DNA of 64,000 bases, taken from Mycobacteroides chelonae CCUG 47445 (lineage in GTDB: Bacteria; Actinomycetota; Actinomycetes; Mycobacteriales; Mycobacteriaceae). Shown here in pieces: positions 25,919-38,095 of the stretch. A program made the position numbers and the translations under genes. The notes under the pieces were generated by a model. That model did not search any database, was not told the DNA's origin, and worked only from the letters and a program-made list of their open reading frames with translations. Each line of letters begins with the position of its first letter. Position 1 is the stretch's first letter. The stretch lies in the NCBI RefSeq assembly GCF_001632805.1, contig NZ_CP007220.1:2604001-2668000 (forward strand), written 5' to 3'.

Positions 25919-28734
25919 GCGCACACTCCGCCCAGAAACCGCGCTTCGCCAAGGCAATTCGTAAGTACTCGATACTGGTCGTGCTCGCGTGGGTGGCATT
26001 CACCATCGTGATCAATACCGTAGTGCCGCAGCTCGAACCGGTAACCGACGCGAATCAGGGCCCGTTGGTGCCGCTCGATGCCCCGTCCTCCAAAGCCTTG
26101 ATTCACATCGGGGAATCGTTCAAGGAATCCGACAGCAACAGCCTGGCGATGGTCATCCTGGAGGGTGATCACAAGCTGGATGACGCCGACCACAAGTTCT
26201 ACGACGTGCTGGCAAGCAAGCTGGAAAACGACAAAAAGCACGTCCAGTACGTCATGAATCTGTGGGGCCAGGGCACCACTGCCGCGGGCGTGCAGAGTGC
26301 CGACGGCCAGGCTGCGTACACACTCGTGCGCGTCGCAGGTGATCAAGGTTCGACAGTCTCGGACGAGTCGATCCGTGCGGTCCGCGAGCTGGTCGCCGAA
26401 GTCCAGCCCCCCGATGGGGTCAAGGTCTATGTCTCCGGGTCGGCCCCGTTGTCCACGGACATGCTCCAGGTGGGCAACCAAAGCATGATCCGCCTGATGT
26501 ACGTGACCATTGTCATCATCACGGTGATGTTGCTCATCGTCTATCGTTCTGTCGCAACGGCTTTGCTGACGCTACTGATCGTGATGGTGGAACTGTCCTG
26601 CGGGCGAGGCGTTGTCGCTTTCCTCGCCTATCACAAGCTGATCGGCATCTCGGTGTTCGCATCGAACATCCTGGTCTCGCTGATTCTGGGCGCCGGAACC
26701 GACTATGCAATCTTCCTGATCGGTAGGTACCAGGAGGCGCGTCACGCCGGCGAGGATCGGGAAACCGCGTATTACTCCGCGGTCAGAGGCGTCTCCCACG
26801 TCATCCTGGGCTCGGGCCTGGCCATTGCCGGCGCGACATTCTGCCTGCAGTTCACCCGCCTCAATTACTTCAACACGATGGGCCTGCCGTGCGCGGCCGC
26901 GACTCTCGTGGCGGTCGCGGCATCCCTTACCTTCGGGCCCGCGGTGCTGGCACTCGGCAGTCGCTTTGGCATCTTTGACCCGAAAAGGAAAGCGGACTCG
27001 GGTATTTGGCGCAAGGTGGGCACCGTCACCGTGCGGTGGCCCGGACGTATTCTCGTGGTGAGCAGTGTCGTGGTGATGATCGGTTCGATCACGCTTCCGA
27101 CGTATCGGCCCAACTACAACGACCGCATCTACATAGCCGACGACGTGCCGGCGAACCAGGGATATGCGGCCGCCGACCGGCATTTCCCGGTGAGCAAGCT
27201 CAACAGCGACATGCTCATGATCGAATCCGACCACGATATGCGCAATTCGACGGACATGATCGCCTTGGACAAGGTGGCACGAGAGGTGTTCCACACGCCA
27301 GGGGTCGCGATGATCCAGAGCGTCACCAGGCCATTGGGCACCCCACTGGAACATTCGTCCTTCACGTACACGATGGGGACGATGGGAACCAAGATCAACG
27401 AGTTGATCCCGTTCCTTACCGATCTCACCGATCGGTTTACCCAGATGGCAGACATCACCGATCGCATGGCCGCCCTGATGCGCCAGCAGCAGGAACTGAC
27501 TGGGCAGCAGGCTGATTCGGCGCATATCTCACTCAAGGGCGCACAGGAGTTGAAGGATGTCACCGTCAACATGCGGGACACTCTGGCCAACTTCGACGAC
27601 CAGTTCAGGCCGCTGCGGAACTACTTCTACTGGGAACCGCATTGTGCCGACATCCCCATGTGCTGGGCGATGAGATCGCTGTTCGACATGACCGACCAGG
27701 TCGATTCGATGACCGATGCGGTCGATGACAGCCTCAAGGCCGCGATGATTCAGGACGCCGTCACACCTCAGCTGGTCCAAGTCATCGGCAAGAGCGCCGC
27801 CGAACTGGACAACATGCGCAAGGTGGTGCTTACCGAGCAGAGCACCATGCGGCCGATGCTGACCCAGTTGAACGAGCTGGGACGCCAGATGATGGATCTC
27901 GGGCACGCCTTCGACAGCTCCAAGAACGACGAGTTCTTCTACCTACCGCCCGAAGCCTTCGACAATCCGTACTTCCAGATCGATCTGAAGTACTTCGTGT
28001 CGCCGGACGGGAAGTCCGCGCGCTACATGATCTATCACGACGGTGAGGCACTGAGCGAGGAAGGCATCGACCACGCACAGGCCTACCTGCCGGCAGCCAA
28101 GGAAGCGCTCAAGGGGACGACGCTGGCCGGTTCGCGGGTCTATCTGGGGGGCGCGGCCGCAACCTACTGGGATATCCAGGACGCCACCAAGACCGATCTT
28201 CTGATCGCGGCGATCGCTGCATTCGCCCTGATCTTCCTGGTGATGTTGTTGATCACCCGCAGTGTGGTCGCGGCACTGGTCATCATCGGCACGGTGGCGT
28301 TCTCGTACTCGGGTGCCTTCGGCCTTTCGGTGCTGGTCTGGCAGCACTTCCTGGGCATACCGCTGAGCTGGTTGAACCTGCCGATCACCTTCATCATCCT
28401 GGTGGCCGTGGGATCGGACTACAACCTGCTACTTATCGCCCGCTACCTGGAGGAAAGCAAAGCCGGGTTGAACACCGGTTTGATCAGAGCGGTGGCCAAC
28501 TCGGGCAAGGTGGTCACCACCGCGGGCATCGTGTTCGCAACGACGATGATGGCCATGCTCTCCAGCGACCTGCTGTCGGTCGGCCAGCTGGGGTCCATTA
28601 TCGGGCTTGGCCTGCTGCTGGACACGCTCATCGTGCGATCGTTCATCACCCCGGCGATCGCCCGGCTCCTCGGTCCGCTGTTCTGGTGGCCGCGCATCAT
28701 TCGTGCGCGTCCAGCACCTGCTAGGTATAGATGA
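25915..28734 (+). CDS. mmpL: MmpL-family RND transporter
   Basis: A 939-residue RND transporter with two sets of helices, each preceded by a large periplasmic domain. Visible are the start FAKAIRKYSILVVLAWVAFT, the first helix block with LGAGTDYAIFLIGRYQEARHAGEDR near residue 260 (the conserved GTDY), and the second with VAVGSDYNLLLIARYLEESK near residue 835. MmpL proteins export lipids, siderophores or drugs using the proton gradient. The ATG overlaps the mmpS stop (ATGA). The MmpS/MmpL/MarR layout suggests inducible export. Confidence 0.94.
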   Translation: MSAHSAQKPRFAKAIRKYSILVVLAWVAFTIVINTVVPQLEPVTDANQGPLVPLDAPSSKALIHIGESFKESDSNSLAMVILEGDHKLDDADHKFYDVLASKLENDKKHVQYVMNLWGQGTTAAGVQSADGQAAYTLVRVAGDQGSTVSDESIRAVRELVAEVQPPDGVKVYVSGSAPLSTDMLQVGNQSMIRLMYVTIVIITVMLLIVYRSVATALLTLLIVMVELSCGRGVVAFLAYHKLIGISVFASNILVSLILGAGTDYAIFLIGRYQEARHAGEDRETAYYSAVRGVSHVILGSGLAIAGATFCLQFTRLNYFNTMGLPCAAATLVAVAASLTFGPAVLALGSRFGIFDPKRKADSGIWRKVGTVTVRWPGRILVVSSVVVMIGSITLPTYRPNYNDRIYIADDVPANQGYAAADRHFPVSKLNSDMLMIESDHDMRNSTDMIALDKVAREVFHTPGVAMIQSVTRPLGTPLEHSSFTYTMGTMGTKINELIPFLTDLTDRFTQMADITDRMAALMRQQQELTGQQADSAHISLKGAQELKDVTVNMRDTLANFDDQFRPLRNYFYWEPHCADIPMCWAMRSLFDMTDQVDSMTDAVDDSLKAAMIQDAVTPQLVQVIGKSAAELDNMRKVVLTEQSTMRPMLTQLNELGRQMMDLGHAFDSSKNDEFFYLPPEAFDNPYFQIDLKYFVSPDGKSARYMIYHDGEALSEEGIDHAQAYLPAAKEALKGTTLAGSRVYLGGAAATYWDIQDATKTDLLIAAIAAFALIFLVMLLITRSVVAALVIIGTVAFSYSGAFGLSVLVWQHFLGIPLSWLNLPITFIILVAVGSDYNLLLIARYLEESKAGLNTGLIRAVANSGKVVTTAGIVFATTMMAMLSSDLLSVGQLGSIIGLGLLLDTLIVRSFITPAIARLLGPLFWWPRIIRARPAPARYR

Positions 28735-28922
28735 GCGGCGGTGTCCACTCATCGATCTGGCCCGCCGACACACGTTCCAGCTAATCTCCCACACCACACC
28801 ACCGGGCAGGAACACCGTTACATTCTTCGATGGCATGCCGCACCTCATCACGTCGAAGGCATCCAGACCACTCGACGGTATCGAACATACATTCGATACG
28901 TCAACGCCTTTAGCCTGAGGCG
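28735..28922. other. Intergenic region between mmpL and the HIT gene
   Basis: The 188 bp hold the promoter of the HIT gene at the right end (see the separate entry). No convincing terminator follows mmpL. A frame running 28607-28918 is an out-of-frame shadow of mmpL. Confidence 0.4.
28881..28916 (+). promoter_or_regulatory. SOS-like palindrome and -10 upstream of the HIT gene
   Basis: TCGAAC-ATAC-ATTCGA at 28881-28896 differs at one base from the mycobacterial LexA box TCGAAC-N4-GTTCGA. It lies where a -35 would be. TAGCCT (28911-28916) is followed by 6 nt and the GTG start at 28923, so the mRNA is probably leaderless. Confidence 0.45.
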
Positions 28923-29351
28923 GTGGCCGATGAATGCTTGTTCTGCGGAATCGTCTCCGGCGTAGTTCCTGGTGTGCGGGTGGCAGAGGATGCCGACACA
29001 TACGCCTTCATGGATATCAATCCGGGCTCGGACGGCCATCTGCTGGTCGTTCCGAAGCGGCACAGTAAGGATCTGCTCGAGATCCCGGCCGAGGACCTGA
29101 GTGCTGTCGCGGTAGCGGCCCAGCGGATAGCCAAAGCGGTCGTTTCCGAGCTCGGCGCCGACGGGGTGAATCTGCTGAATTGCTGCGGCGCCCCTGCATG
29201 GCAGACGGAGTTCCATTTCCATCTGCACGTCATTCCTCGATACGTCGACAAGTCCAGGGACAGGCTTGGGCTGCCATGGGCACCGGGTATCCGCGGTGAC
29301 ACCTCGACGATCTCTGCCCTGGGAAACCGACTGTCCAAAGCGCTGGCGTAG
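28923..29351 (+). CDS. HIT-family nucleotide hydrolase/transferase
   Basis: A 142-residue histidine-triad protein. It begins ECLFCGIVSGVVPGVRV, the usual HIT start with a CxxC pair, continues with MDINPGSDGHLLVVPKRH, and ends with the catalytic triad HFHLHVIPR near residues 100-108. HIT proteins cleave AMP-linked phosphoramidates or dinucleoside polyphosphates. It starts with GTG 6 nt after a TAGCCT hexamer. The bcp promoter probably overlaps its stop codon. Confidence 0.93.
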   Translation: MADECLFCGIVSGVVPGVRVAEDADTYAFMDINPGSDGHLLVVPKRHSKDLLEIPAEDLSAVAVAAQRIAKAVVSELGADGVNLLNCCGAPAWQTEFHFHLHVIPRYVDKSRDRLGLPWAPGIRGDTSTISALGNRLSKALA

Positions 29352-29361
29352 CGTTCGAGTC

Positions 29362-29820
29362 ATGAAACCTGGTGATCGCGTCGCCGACTTCGAACTTCCG
29401 GACCAGACCGGCACAACCCGCAGCCTCTCCGCGCTCCTGGCCGACGGGCCCGTCGTGCTGTTCTTCTATCCCGCTGCCAATACCCCCGGCTGCACCGCCG
29501 AGGCGTGCCACTTCCGCGATCTGGCAAGCGAATTCAAGGAAGTCGGCGCCTCACGCGTCGGCATCAGCGTGGACTCGGTAGATAAGCAGGCCGACTTCGC
29601 CGACAAGCGCAAGTTCGACTACCCGTTGCTCTCGGACACCGGCGGCAAGGTCTCGTCAGCCTTCGGCGTCAAGCGCGGCCTGTTAGGAAAGCTGGCTCCG
29701 GTCAAGCGGACCACGTTCATCATCGGCACCGACAAGACGATCCTCGAAGTCTTCGCGAGCGAGCTCAACATGAACGCGCACGCCGACAAGGCTCTAGAGT
29801 TCCTCCGCGCCCGCAAGTAA
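29362..29820 (+). CDS. bcpB: Thiol peroxidase / peroxiredoxin BcpB
   Basis: A 152-residue AhpC/TSA-family peroxiredoxin of the BCP/PrxQ type that reduces hydroperoxides. The peroxidatic cysteine lies in [20 protein letters not shown], with the second cysteine five residues later, which allows an intramolecular disulfide as in PrxQ. The ATG at 29362 is preceded by TAGCGT (29349-29354) and 7 nt, so it likely has its own leaderless transcript starting over the HIT stop codon. Its end overlaps the end of hisI by 27 nt on the opposite strand. Position matches M. tuberculosis Rv1608c. Confidence 0.94.
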   Translation: MKPGDRVADFELPDQTGTTRSLSALLADGPVVLFFYPAANTPGCTAEACHFRDLASEFKEVGASRVGISVDSVDKQADFADKRKFDYPLLSDTGGKVSSAFGVKRGLLGKLAPVKRTTFIIGTDKTILEVFASELNMNAHADKALEFLRARK

Positions 29821-30150
29821 CACGTCGGCGTCAAAGCAGCTGTGCGCGCCGGTGTGGCACGCCGGCCCGGTCTGGTCGACTTCCAGCACCAGAGTGTCAC
29901 CGTCGCAGTCCAGCCGCACCGCATGCACGTACTGGGTGTGGCCGGATGTCTCACCCTTGACCCATAGACGCTGCCGGGATCGCGAGAAGTATGTCCCACG
30001 CCGCGTCGCAAGGGTCTGCGCCAACGCCTCGTCGTTCATCCACGCCACCATCAGCACCGTGCCGGTGCCGCGCTCTTGCACCACCGCGGTGATCAGGCCG
30101 GCCGCGTCGCGCTTGAGGCGACTGGCGATCCCGGGATCCAGCTCGCTCAT
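29794..30150 (-). CDS. hisI: Phosphoribosyl-AMP cyclohydrolase
   Basis: Third step of histidine synthesis: opens the adenine ring of PR-AMP. The 118-residue protein has [42 protein letters not shown] and the zinc-site segment [26 protein letters not shown]. It is monofunctional (no HisE domain). The ATG overlaps the hisF stop by 4 nt. It is the last cistron of the his operon here, and its 3' end overlaps bcpB on the other strand. Confidence 0.96.
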   Translation of the reverse strand: MSELDPGIASRLKRDAAGLITAVVQERGTGTVLMVAWMNDEALAQTLATRRGTYFSRSRQRLWVKGETSGHTQYVHAVRLDCDGDTLVLEVDQTGPACHTGAHSCFDADVLLAGAEEL

Positions 30151-30920
30151 CGCACCGTGATCCCTTCCGCGGCCATCGCCGCCTTCACCTCAGCGATAGT
30201 CAGTTCCCGAAAGTGGAAGACACTGGCTGCCAGCACCGCATCGGCGCCCGCCTTGACCGCGGGCGAGAAGTGCTCAACAGCACCGGCTCCGCCGCTGGCG
30301 ATCACGGGTACGTCCACCGCTGTACGCGCGGCGGCGATCATCGGAAGATCGAACCCCGCCTTGGTGCCGTCCGCGTCCATGGAATTGAGCAGGATCTCCC
30401 CCACACCCAATTCAGCTCCCCGCCTGGTCCATTCGATGGCATCGATCCCGGTGCCCTTGCGGCCGCCATGGGTCGTGACCTCCCACCCGGACGGCGTCGG
30501 CGCGTCACCCGCACGGACCCGGCGTGCATCCACGCTCAGCACGATGCACTGTGAGCCGAATCGCTGTGCCAGCTCGGCCAACAACTCCGGACGTGCGATC
30601 GCCGCCGTATTGACGCCGACTTTGTCCGCGCCCGCTCGCAGCAGCACATTGACGTCTTCCACCGATCGCACACCGCCACCCACGGTCAACGGAATGAACA
30701 CCTGCTCGGCCGTGCGTCGCACCACGTCCAACATGGTCGCCCGACCCGCCGACGATGCCGTGACATCGAGGAACGTCAGTTCATCGACACCCTCGGCGTC
30801 ATATGCCGCCGCGAGCTCGACAGGATCGCCTGCGTCACGGAGGTTTTCGAAGTTAACACCCTTGACTACGCGACCATCATCGACGTCAAGGCAGGCGATG
30901 ACGCGGGTAGCAACACTCAT
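30147..30920 (-). CDS. hisF: Imidazole glycerol phosphate synthase, cyclase subunit
   Basis: HisF pairs with HisH to turn PRFAR plus ammonia into imidazole glycerol phosphate and AICAR. The 257-residue beta-barrel starts [18 protein letters not shown] (catalytic Asp near residue 12), with [11 protein letters not shown], the second catalytic region [15 protein letters not shown] (Asp near 130) and [13 protein letters not shown]. It overlaps impC and hisI by 4 nt on each side. Confidence 0.97.
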   Translation of the reverse strand: MSVATRVIACLDVDDGRVVKGVNFENLRDAGDPVELAAAYDAEGVDELTFLDVTASSAGRATMLDVVRRTAEQVFIPLTVGGGVRSVEDVNVLLRAGADKVGVNTAAIARPELLAELAQRFGSQCIVLSVDARRVRAGDAPTPSGWEVTTHGGRKGTGIDAIEWTRRGAELGVGEILLNSMDADGTKAGFDLPMIAAARTAVDVPVIASGGAGAVEHFSPAVKAGADAVLAASVFHFRELTIAEVKAAMAAEGITVR

Positions 30921-31723
30921 CGGTAGTCCTCCGGATCCCCGACCTCAGCCAGCACTTCCAGGATCTGTTCGTGCACACCGGGCGCGGCCACCAGTACCGA
31001 TGGCGATTCGGGGGTCCAAGGATTGCCGCGCAGATCCGTCGCGTGACCGCCCGCGGCCTCAACCAGTGCGATACCCGCGGCGTGATCCCACACATGCGCG
31101 CCGAAACTCACTGCGCCGCCGAGTATCCCGCCTGCTGTGAACGCCAAATCGATACCGGTGCTGCCGTGCATCCGCAGACGAGAAGTGGTGCGGCTCAGCT
31201 TCTCCACCACCGCCAGGCGGTAGCGACCCGGTACCCGCCCCTTCCAGTCAACGTTGAACGTGCCCAGTCCCACCGCAACATCTGCGAGATCGGCGCGTGG
31301 CAACGGCGGCATCGCGACACCGTTGCGCACTAACGGACCACCTGCGACACCGGTGTACCGGTCCCCCATGAACGGCAGCCAGGTCAATCCGGCCACCGGC
31401 ACCCCATCGGAGAGCAGCCCCAGCAGAATCGCCGCCATCGGAGAACCCGCCGCGTAGTTGACGGTGCCGTCAATGGGATCCACCACCCAGACCAGACCAG
31501 AATCCACTGCCGGACCACCGAATTCCTCGCCGTGCACACCGATTCCGGTGCGGTCGGTAAGCGCTTCCACCACCATCCGCTCGATGGCCAGGTCCTCTTC
31601 GGTAGCGAAGTCCTTGCCACCCTTGAATACGACACCATCGGCACCGTGTCCGGCCACGAAGCGCCGCGCCGCCACGTCCAGAATCAAGGACGCCTCGGCT
31701 ACTAGCGCATTCAGATCAGGCAT
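30917..31723 (-). CDS. impC: Inositol monophosphatase family phosphatase (ImpC type)
   Basis: Mg-dependent sugar phosphatase of the IMPase family. The metal-site motifs are present: GEEFGG near residue 66, the hallmark [14 protein letters not shown] near residue 83, and [15 protein letters not shown] near residue 207. ImpC in M. tuberculosis (Rv1604) has the same place between hisA and hisF. A role as histidinol-phosphate phosphatase has been proposed for such his-linked members, since the operon otherwise lacks one; that is inference here. I place the start at ATG 31723 (MPDLNAL), 1 nt after the hisA stop, giving 268 residues. Confidence 0.93.
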   Translation of the reverse strand: MPDLNALVAEASLILDVAARRFVAGHGADGVVFKGGKDFATEEDLAIERMVVEALTDRTGIGVHGEEFGGPAVDSGLVWVVDPIDGTVNYAAGSPMAAILLGLLSDGVPVAGLTWLPFMGDRYTGVAGGPLVRNGVAMPPLPRADLADVAVGLGTFNVDWKGRVPGRYRLAVVEKLSRTTSRLRMHGSTGIDLAFTAGGILGGAVSFGAHVWDHAAGIALVEAAGGHATDLRGNPWTPESPSVLVAAPGVHEQILEVLAEVGDPEDYR

Positions 31724-31724
31724 G

Positions 31725-32456
31725 TCAGGAGACGGCAGCCAGTGCATCCGGCAGGGTGAAACGGCCCGCGTAGAGGGCCTTTCCGACGATCGCGCCCTCG
31801 ATACCGGCCCCGGTCAGCTCCGCGATGGCCCGCAGGTCATCCAGGCTCGACACCCCGCCCGAGGCGATCACAGGTGCGTTCGCCACACCCGCGACCTGGG
31901 CAAGCAACTCGAGGTTCGGACCGGTCAAAGTGCCATCCTTCGTCACGTCGGTGACGACGTAGCGCGAACACCCCTGACCACGCAGACGTTCCAGTACCTC
32001 CCAGAGATCGCCGCCGTCGCTGACCCAGCCGCGGCCACGTAGCCGGTGCTCACCGTCCACGATCTGCACGTCGAGCCCCACAGCCACACGCTCGCCGTGG
32101 CGCGCGATCGCGGAGGCACACCACTGCGGATCCTCCAGTGCTGCGGTACCGAGATTGACTCGGGCGCAGCCGGTTGCCAGGGCTGCCGTCAAGGACTCGT
32201 CATCGCGGATGCCACCCGAGAGCTCTACTTTCACATCGAGCTCGCCTACCACCTGTGCCAGCAGCTCGCGATTGGAACCACGGCCGAAGGCCGCATCCAG
32301 GTCCACCAGATGCACCCACTCGGCACCATCGTTCTGCCACGCCAAAGCCGCATCGCGGGGTGAACCGTAGGTGGTTTCGCTGCCCGCCTTGCCCTGTACG
32401 AGGCGCACTGCCTGACCGTCGGCGACATCAACCGCCGGTAATAGAACGAGACTCAA
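31725..32456 (-). CDS. hisA: ProFAR isomerase / PriA-type phosphoribosyl isomerase (TTG start)
   Basis: Beta-barrel isomerase of histidine synthesis. In actinobacteria it usually also does the TrpF reaction (PriA), which fits the absence of trpF here. Motifs are [27 protein letters not shown] with the catalytic Asp near residue 10, [36 protein letters not shown] with the second catalytic Asp and [10 protein letters not shown]. The frame is open back to 32783 inside hisH, but 243 residues from TTG 32456 match the family. That TTG overlaps the hisH stop (TTGA) and has GAAGGGA upstream. Confidence 0.93.
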   Translation of the reverse strand: MSLVLLPAVDVADGQAVRLVQGKAGSETTYGSPRDAALAWQNDGAEWVHLVDLDAAFGRGSNRELLAQVVGELDVKVELSGGIRDDESLTAALATGCARVNLGTAALEDPQWCASAIARHGERVAVGLDVQIVDGEHRLRGRGWVSDGGDLWEVLERLRGQGCSRYVVTDVTKDGTLTGPNLELLAQVAGVANAPVIASGGVSSLDDLRAIAELTGAGIEGAIVGKALYAGRFTLPDALAAVS

Positions 32457-33099
32457 GAGATTCCCTTCACCCAATTGCTCAACAACACGGCTCCCGCATC
32501 GCCACTCTTCTCCGGATGGAACTGAGTGGCAGCAAGTGCCCCATTCTCCACTGCCGCGACAAATGGCACGTGATGGGTCGCCCAGGTCACCAGCGGCTTC
32601 GCGATCGGTGAGTCGACGGGCGTTTCCAGCTCCCATTTCTGTACGGCGTAGGAGTGCACGAAGTAAAAACGCGTGTCGGCGTCCAGACCTGCGAACAGAT
32701 CCGATTCGGCCGGCGCATCGACGGTGTTCCATCCCATATGCGGGATCACCGGTGCATCCAGGCGGCTGACCACGCCGGGCCACTGACCGCAGCCCTCGGC
32801 GTCGACACCGAATTCGATGCCGTGGCTGAACAGGATCTGCATACCGACGCAGATGCCCAGCACAGGGCGGCCCCCGGACAGCCGCACGTCGATGATCCGC
32901 TCACCGTCGATACCGCGCAGTCCCTCCATGCAGGCCGCGAAGGCGCCTACTCCGGGCACGACAAGACCGTCGGCGTTGAGCGCCGCGTTGGCATCGGCGG
33001 TCACCGTGACATCGGCACCGACCCGTTCCAGCGCGCGCTGTGCGGATCTAAGATTTCCCGAACCGTAGTCGAGGACAACGACTTTGGGTCCAGCACCGG

Positions 33100-33103
<4 letters not shown>
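32453..33103 (-). CDS. hisH: Imidazole glycerol phosphate synthase, glutaminase subunit
   Basis: Class I glutamine amidotransferase that feeds ammonia to HisF. The catalytic cysteine lies in [13 protein letters not shown] near residue 84, with the His-Glu pair in [11 protein letters not shown] near residue 197. The N-terminus has [18 protein letters not shown]. Length is 216 residues; it starts with GTG overlapping the hisB stop and its own stop overlaps the hisA TTG. Confidence 0.97.
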
Positions 33104-36220
<3,117 letters not shown>

Positions 36221-36224
36221 ATCC

Positions 36225-36238
36225 GCCATTCTCCCAGA
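36225..36238 (-). promoter_or_regulatory. 5'-end motif of hisD shared with trpE
   Basis: The 14-mer TCTGGGAGAATGGC is identical to the one at 24540-24553. In both genes a start codon (GTG here, ATG in trpE) lies exactly 7 nt after GAGAAT. It may be an extended -10 element or a GGGAG ribosome site. Confidence 0.4.
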
Positions 36239-36271
36239 GCTGCTCAACACCATTTACCACGCAGTCACCGG

Positions 36272-36299
36272 TTGTGTGTGACGCACGTCTAACTAGACT
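36272..36299 (+). promoter_or_regulatory. Candidate sigma-A-like promoter for the deazaflavin reductase gene
   Basis: TTGTGT (36272-36277) and TAGACT (36294-36299) are 16 nt apart and point toward the ATG at 36343. The predicted start point leaves a leader of about 37 nt. Confidence 0.4.
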
Positions 36300-36342
36300 C
36301 GTCCACGAAAAGCCGCACCGACCCACAACGATCGGATCATCG

Positions 36343-36747
36343 ATGTCAGCAAATCATCAGCCCGGCGTGCCCATGCTTCTGCCTGACTGGCTTGAGCGAG
36401 CTCAGATCAAGTTCATAAACCCGCTCATGGCCCCTATCGCACGCTTTCTGCCTTCATTCGCCACCGTTACGCACTTCGGCCGCACCTCGGGCGCCAAGTA
36501 CGAGACCACCGTGAATGCATTCCGCAAAGGCAATGTCCTCTCTATCGGACTGATTCACGGCAAGACCAACTGGACCAAGAACGTGATCGCCGCCGGCGGT
36601 GCCGACATCACGCTCTTCCGCGGCAAGCAGATTCATGTGATCAACCCGCGCATCGTGGAGCAGGGCCAAGGGGATCCGGGACTGACCCGGGCGACCCGCC
36701 AGGTGAATAAGCGCGCGGGGGTTTTCGTCGCCGATATCGCCCACTAA
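36343..36747 (+). CDS. F420-dependent (deazaflavin) nitroreductase-family protein
   Basis: A 134-residue protein of the DUF385/PF04075 family, whose members bind the deazaflavin F420 (Ddn is the best known). Recognisable elements are THFGRTSGAKYETTVNAFRKGN and LIHGKTNWTKNVIAAGGADITLFRGKQ, which form the split-barrel F420 site. The start at 36343 (MSANHQPG) is supported by the promoter above; the frame extends back into hisD but that part is not real. Substrate unknown. Position agrees with Rv1598c in M. tuberculosis. Confidence 0.87.
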   Translation: MSANHQPGVPMLLPDWLERAQIKFINPLMAPIARFLPSFATVTHFGRTSGAKYETTVNAFRKGNVLSIGLIHGKTNWTKNVIAAGGADITLFRGKQIHVINPRIVEQGQGDPGLTRATRQVNKRAGVFVADIAH

Positions 36748-36795
36748 ATATTCATCGGCTGTTGAATTTCTGGTGGATCGTGCCCATACTGAGGC

Positions 36796-37443
36796 GTGCC
36801 TGATTTCGAACAGCTGGTCCGTGACCGGTCCTCGATCCGTGATTTCCTGTCGACACCTGTCCCCCGCGATGTCCTGGTGGGCGCCCTGGAGACGGCACAG
36901 CACGCGCCATCGAACTCGAACATCCAGCCGTGGCGCGTCGTCATCGCGGAAGGCGCGATACGCGAGCGTCTGAGCGAGTCGTTGGTGGCCTGCGTACGCA
37001 CCAACGGACTGGGCCGCATGGAGCTGCCCGACGAGTACAACGCCCGGCGGTTCGCGGTCGGAGTCCAGGTCTACGGGGCACTCGGCGTCCAGCGCGACGA
37101 TGCCGAGGCACGTTTCGAGGCCGGACTGCGGAACTTCAGGTTCTTCGGAGCACCCACCGCCGCCATTGTCGGCGTGGACTCACGCCTGGGCCTGGCCGAT
37201 ATCGCCGGAGTCGGCATGTACTTGCAGACGCTTGCCCTGGCCCTGCAGTCGCGCGGTGTCAGTTCATGCATGCAGGTCGCTCCTGCCATGTTTCCCGAAG
37301 CGATTCGCCCGGTGCTCAAGCTGCCCGAATGCCTGAATCTGATCTGCGCGGTGTCCATTGGCTATGCGAATCCCGATGCACCGGTGAATTCTGTACGCGC
37401 CCCGCGCGACCCGGTCGGCGCCAATGTCACGTTCCTGGAATGA
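36796..37443 (+). CDS. FMN-dependent nitroreductase
   Basis: A 215-residue NfsA/NfnB-type flavoprotein that reduces nitro groups or quinones with NAD(P)H. Motifs: VRDRSSIRDFLSTPVPRDVL at the start, TAQHAPSNSNIQPWRVVI (FMN phosphate site), and ADIAGVGMYLQTLALALQSRGVSSCMQV near residue 140. The GTG start is preceded by CATACT and 5 nt, so it may be leaderless. Its last 17 nt overlap the response regulator on the opposite strand. Confidence 0.9.
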   Translation: MPDFEQLVRDRSSIRDFLSTPVPRDVLVGALETAQHAPSNSNIQPWRVVIAEGAIRERLSESLVACVRTNGLGRMELPDEYNARRFAVGVQVYGALGVQRDDAEARFEAGLRNFRFFGAPTAAIVGVDSRLGLADIAGVGMYLQTLALALQSRGVSSCMQVAPAMFPEAIRPVLKLPECLNLICAVSIGYANPDAPVNSVRAPRDPVGANVTFLE

Positions 37444-38095
37444 GGAACTCCTGTTCAGGACGGCCGGTGGTGCCGTACCGCAGCCGCATCTGCAACTCTG
37501 AACTTCCCACCAGCGAGGCCAGGTAGCGCTGCGCGGTCGCACGTGAGATCCCCACCTCCACGGCGACTTCCGCAGACGACATGGGCGAGCGCGCATCCCG
37601 AATCGCGTGTAGGACGATCTGTTTGGTCGGCGACGCCGCGGCCGCGGCGCGCGGCATGCCGACACTCGGCCGCAGGGACTCCAACGCGGCATCCACCTCG
37701 GCGCCGCTGAGCTCGTCACTGTGCAGAATCTTGCGGTAACGGGCGTATGCGGTCAGCCGCGCCACCAGCGAGGCATTGGCGAATGGCTTCACCAGATAGC
37801 TCACGGCACCGGCGATCAGTGCCTGCCGGATCGTGACGCCGTCGGCCGCCGCCGACAGGACCATCGCATCACAGCGCAATTCGCGCACGAAATCGATCCC
37901 GGAACCGTCTGGAAGGTACACATCGACCAGCGCCAGATCTATCGTGCTCGACCTCGTCACATCGTGAGCGGCGCCGATGCTGTTGACCGTGGCCACAACA
38001 GTGAATCCCGGTACTGCACCGACAATCCCGGCATGCAAGTTGGCCACCCGGAAGTCATCGTCGACGATCAGCACCTTGATCGTGGTTTCGGTCAT
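37427..38095 (-). CDS. CitB/DpiA-type response regulator
   Basis: A 222-residue regulator. The receiver domain begins VLIVDDDFRVANLHAGIV (acidic pocket) with the phospho-acceptor Asp in LALVDVYLPDGSGIDFV near residue 57 and the conserved Lys in YLVKPFANASL near residue 107. The C-terminus is a helix-turn-helix: SSAEVAVEVGISRATAQRYLASLVGSSELQMRLRYGTTGRPEQEF. This layout is typical of the DcuR/CitB family that answers carboxylate-sensing kinases. The ATG overlaps the kinase stop (ATGA). Confidence 0.92.
   Translation of the reverse strand: MTETTIKVLIVDDDFRVANLHAGIVGAVPGFTVVATVNSIGAAHDVTRSSTIDLALVDVYLPDGSGIDFVRELRCDAMVLSAAADGVTIRQALIAGAVSYLVKPFANASLVARLTAYARYRKILHSDELSGAEVDAALESLRPSVGMPRAAAAASPTKQIVLHAIRDARSPMSSAEVAVEVGISRATAQRYLASLVGSSELQMRLRYGTTGRPEQEFLIPGT

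Noticed and set aside
31725..32783. A long 352-residue HisA with an extra N-terminal domain
   Set aside because: The extra 109 residues are the hisH gene read in another frame. HisA homology begins at the TTG of 32456.
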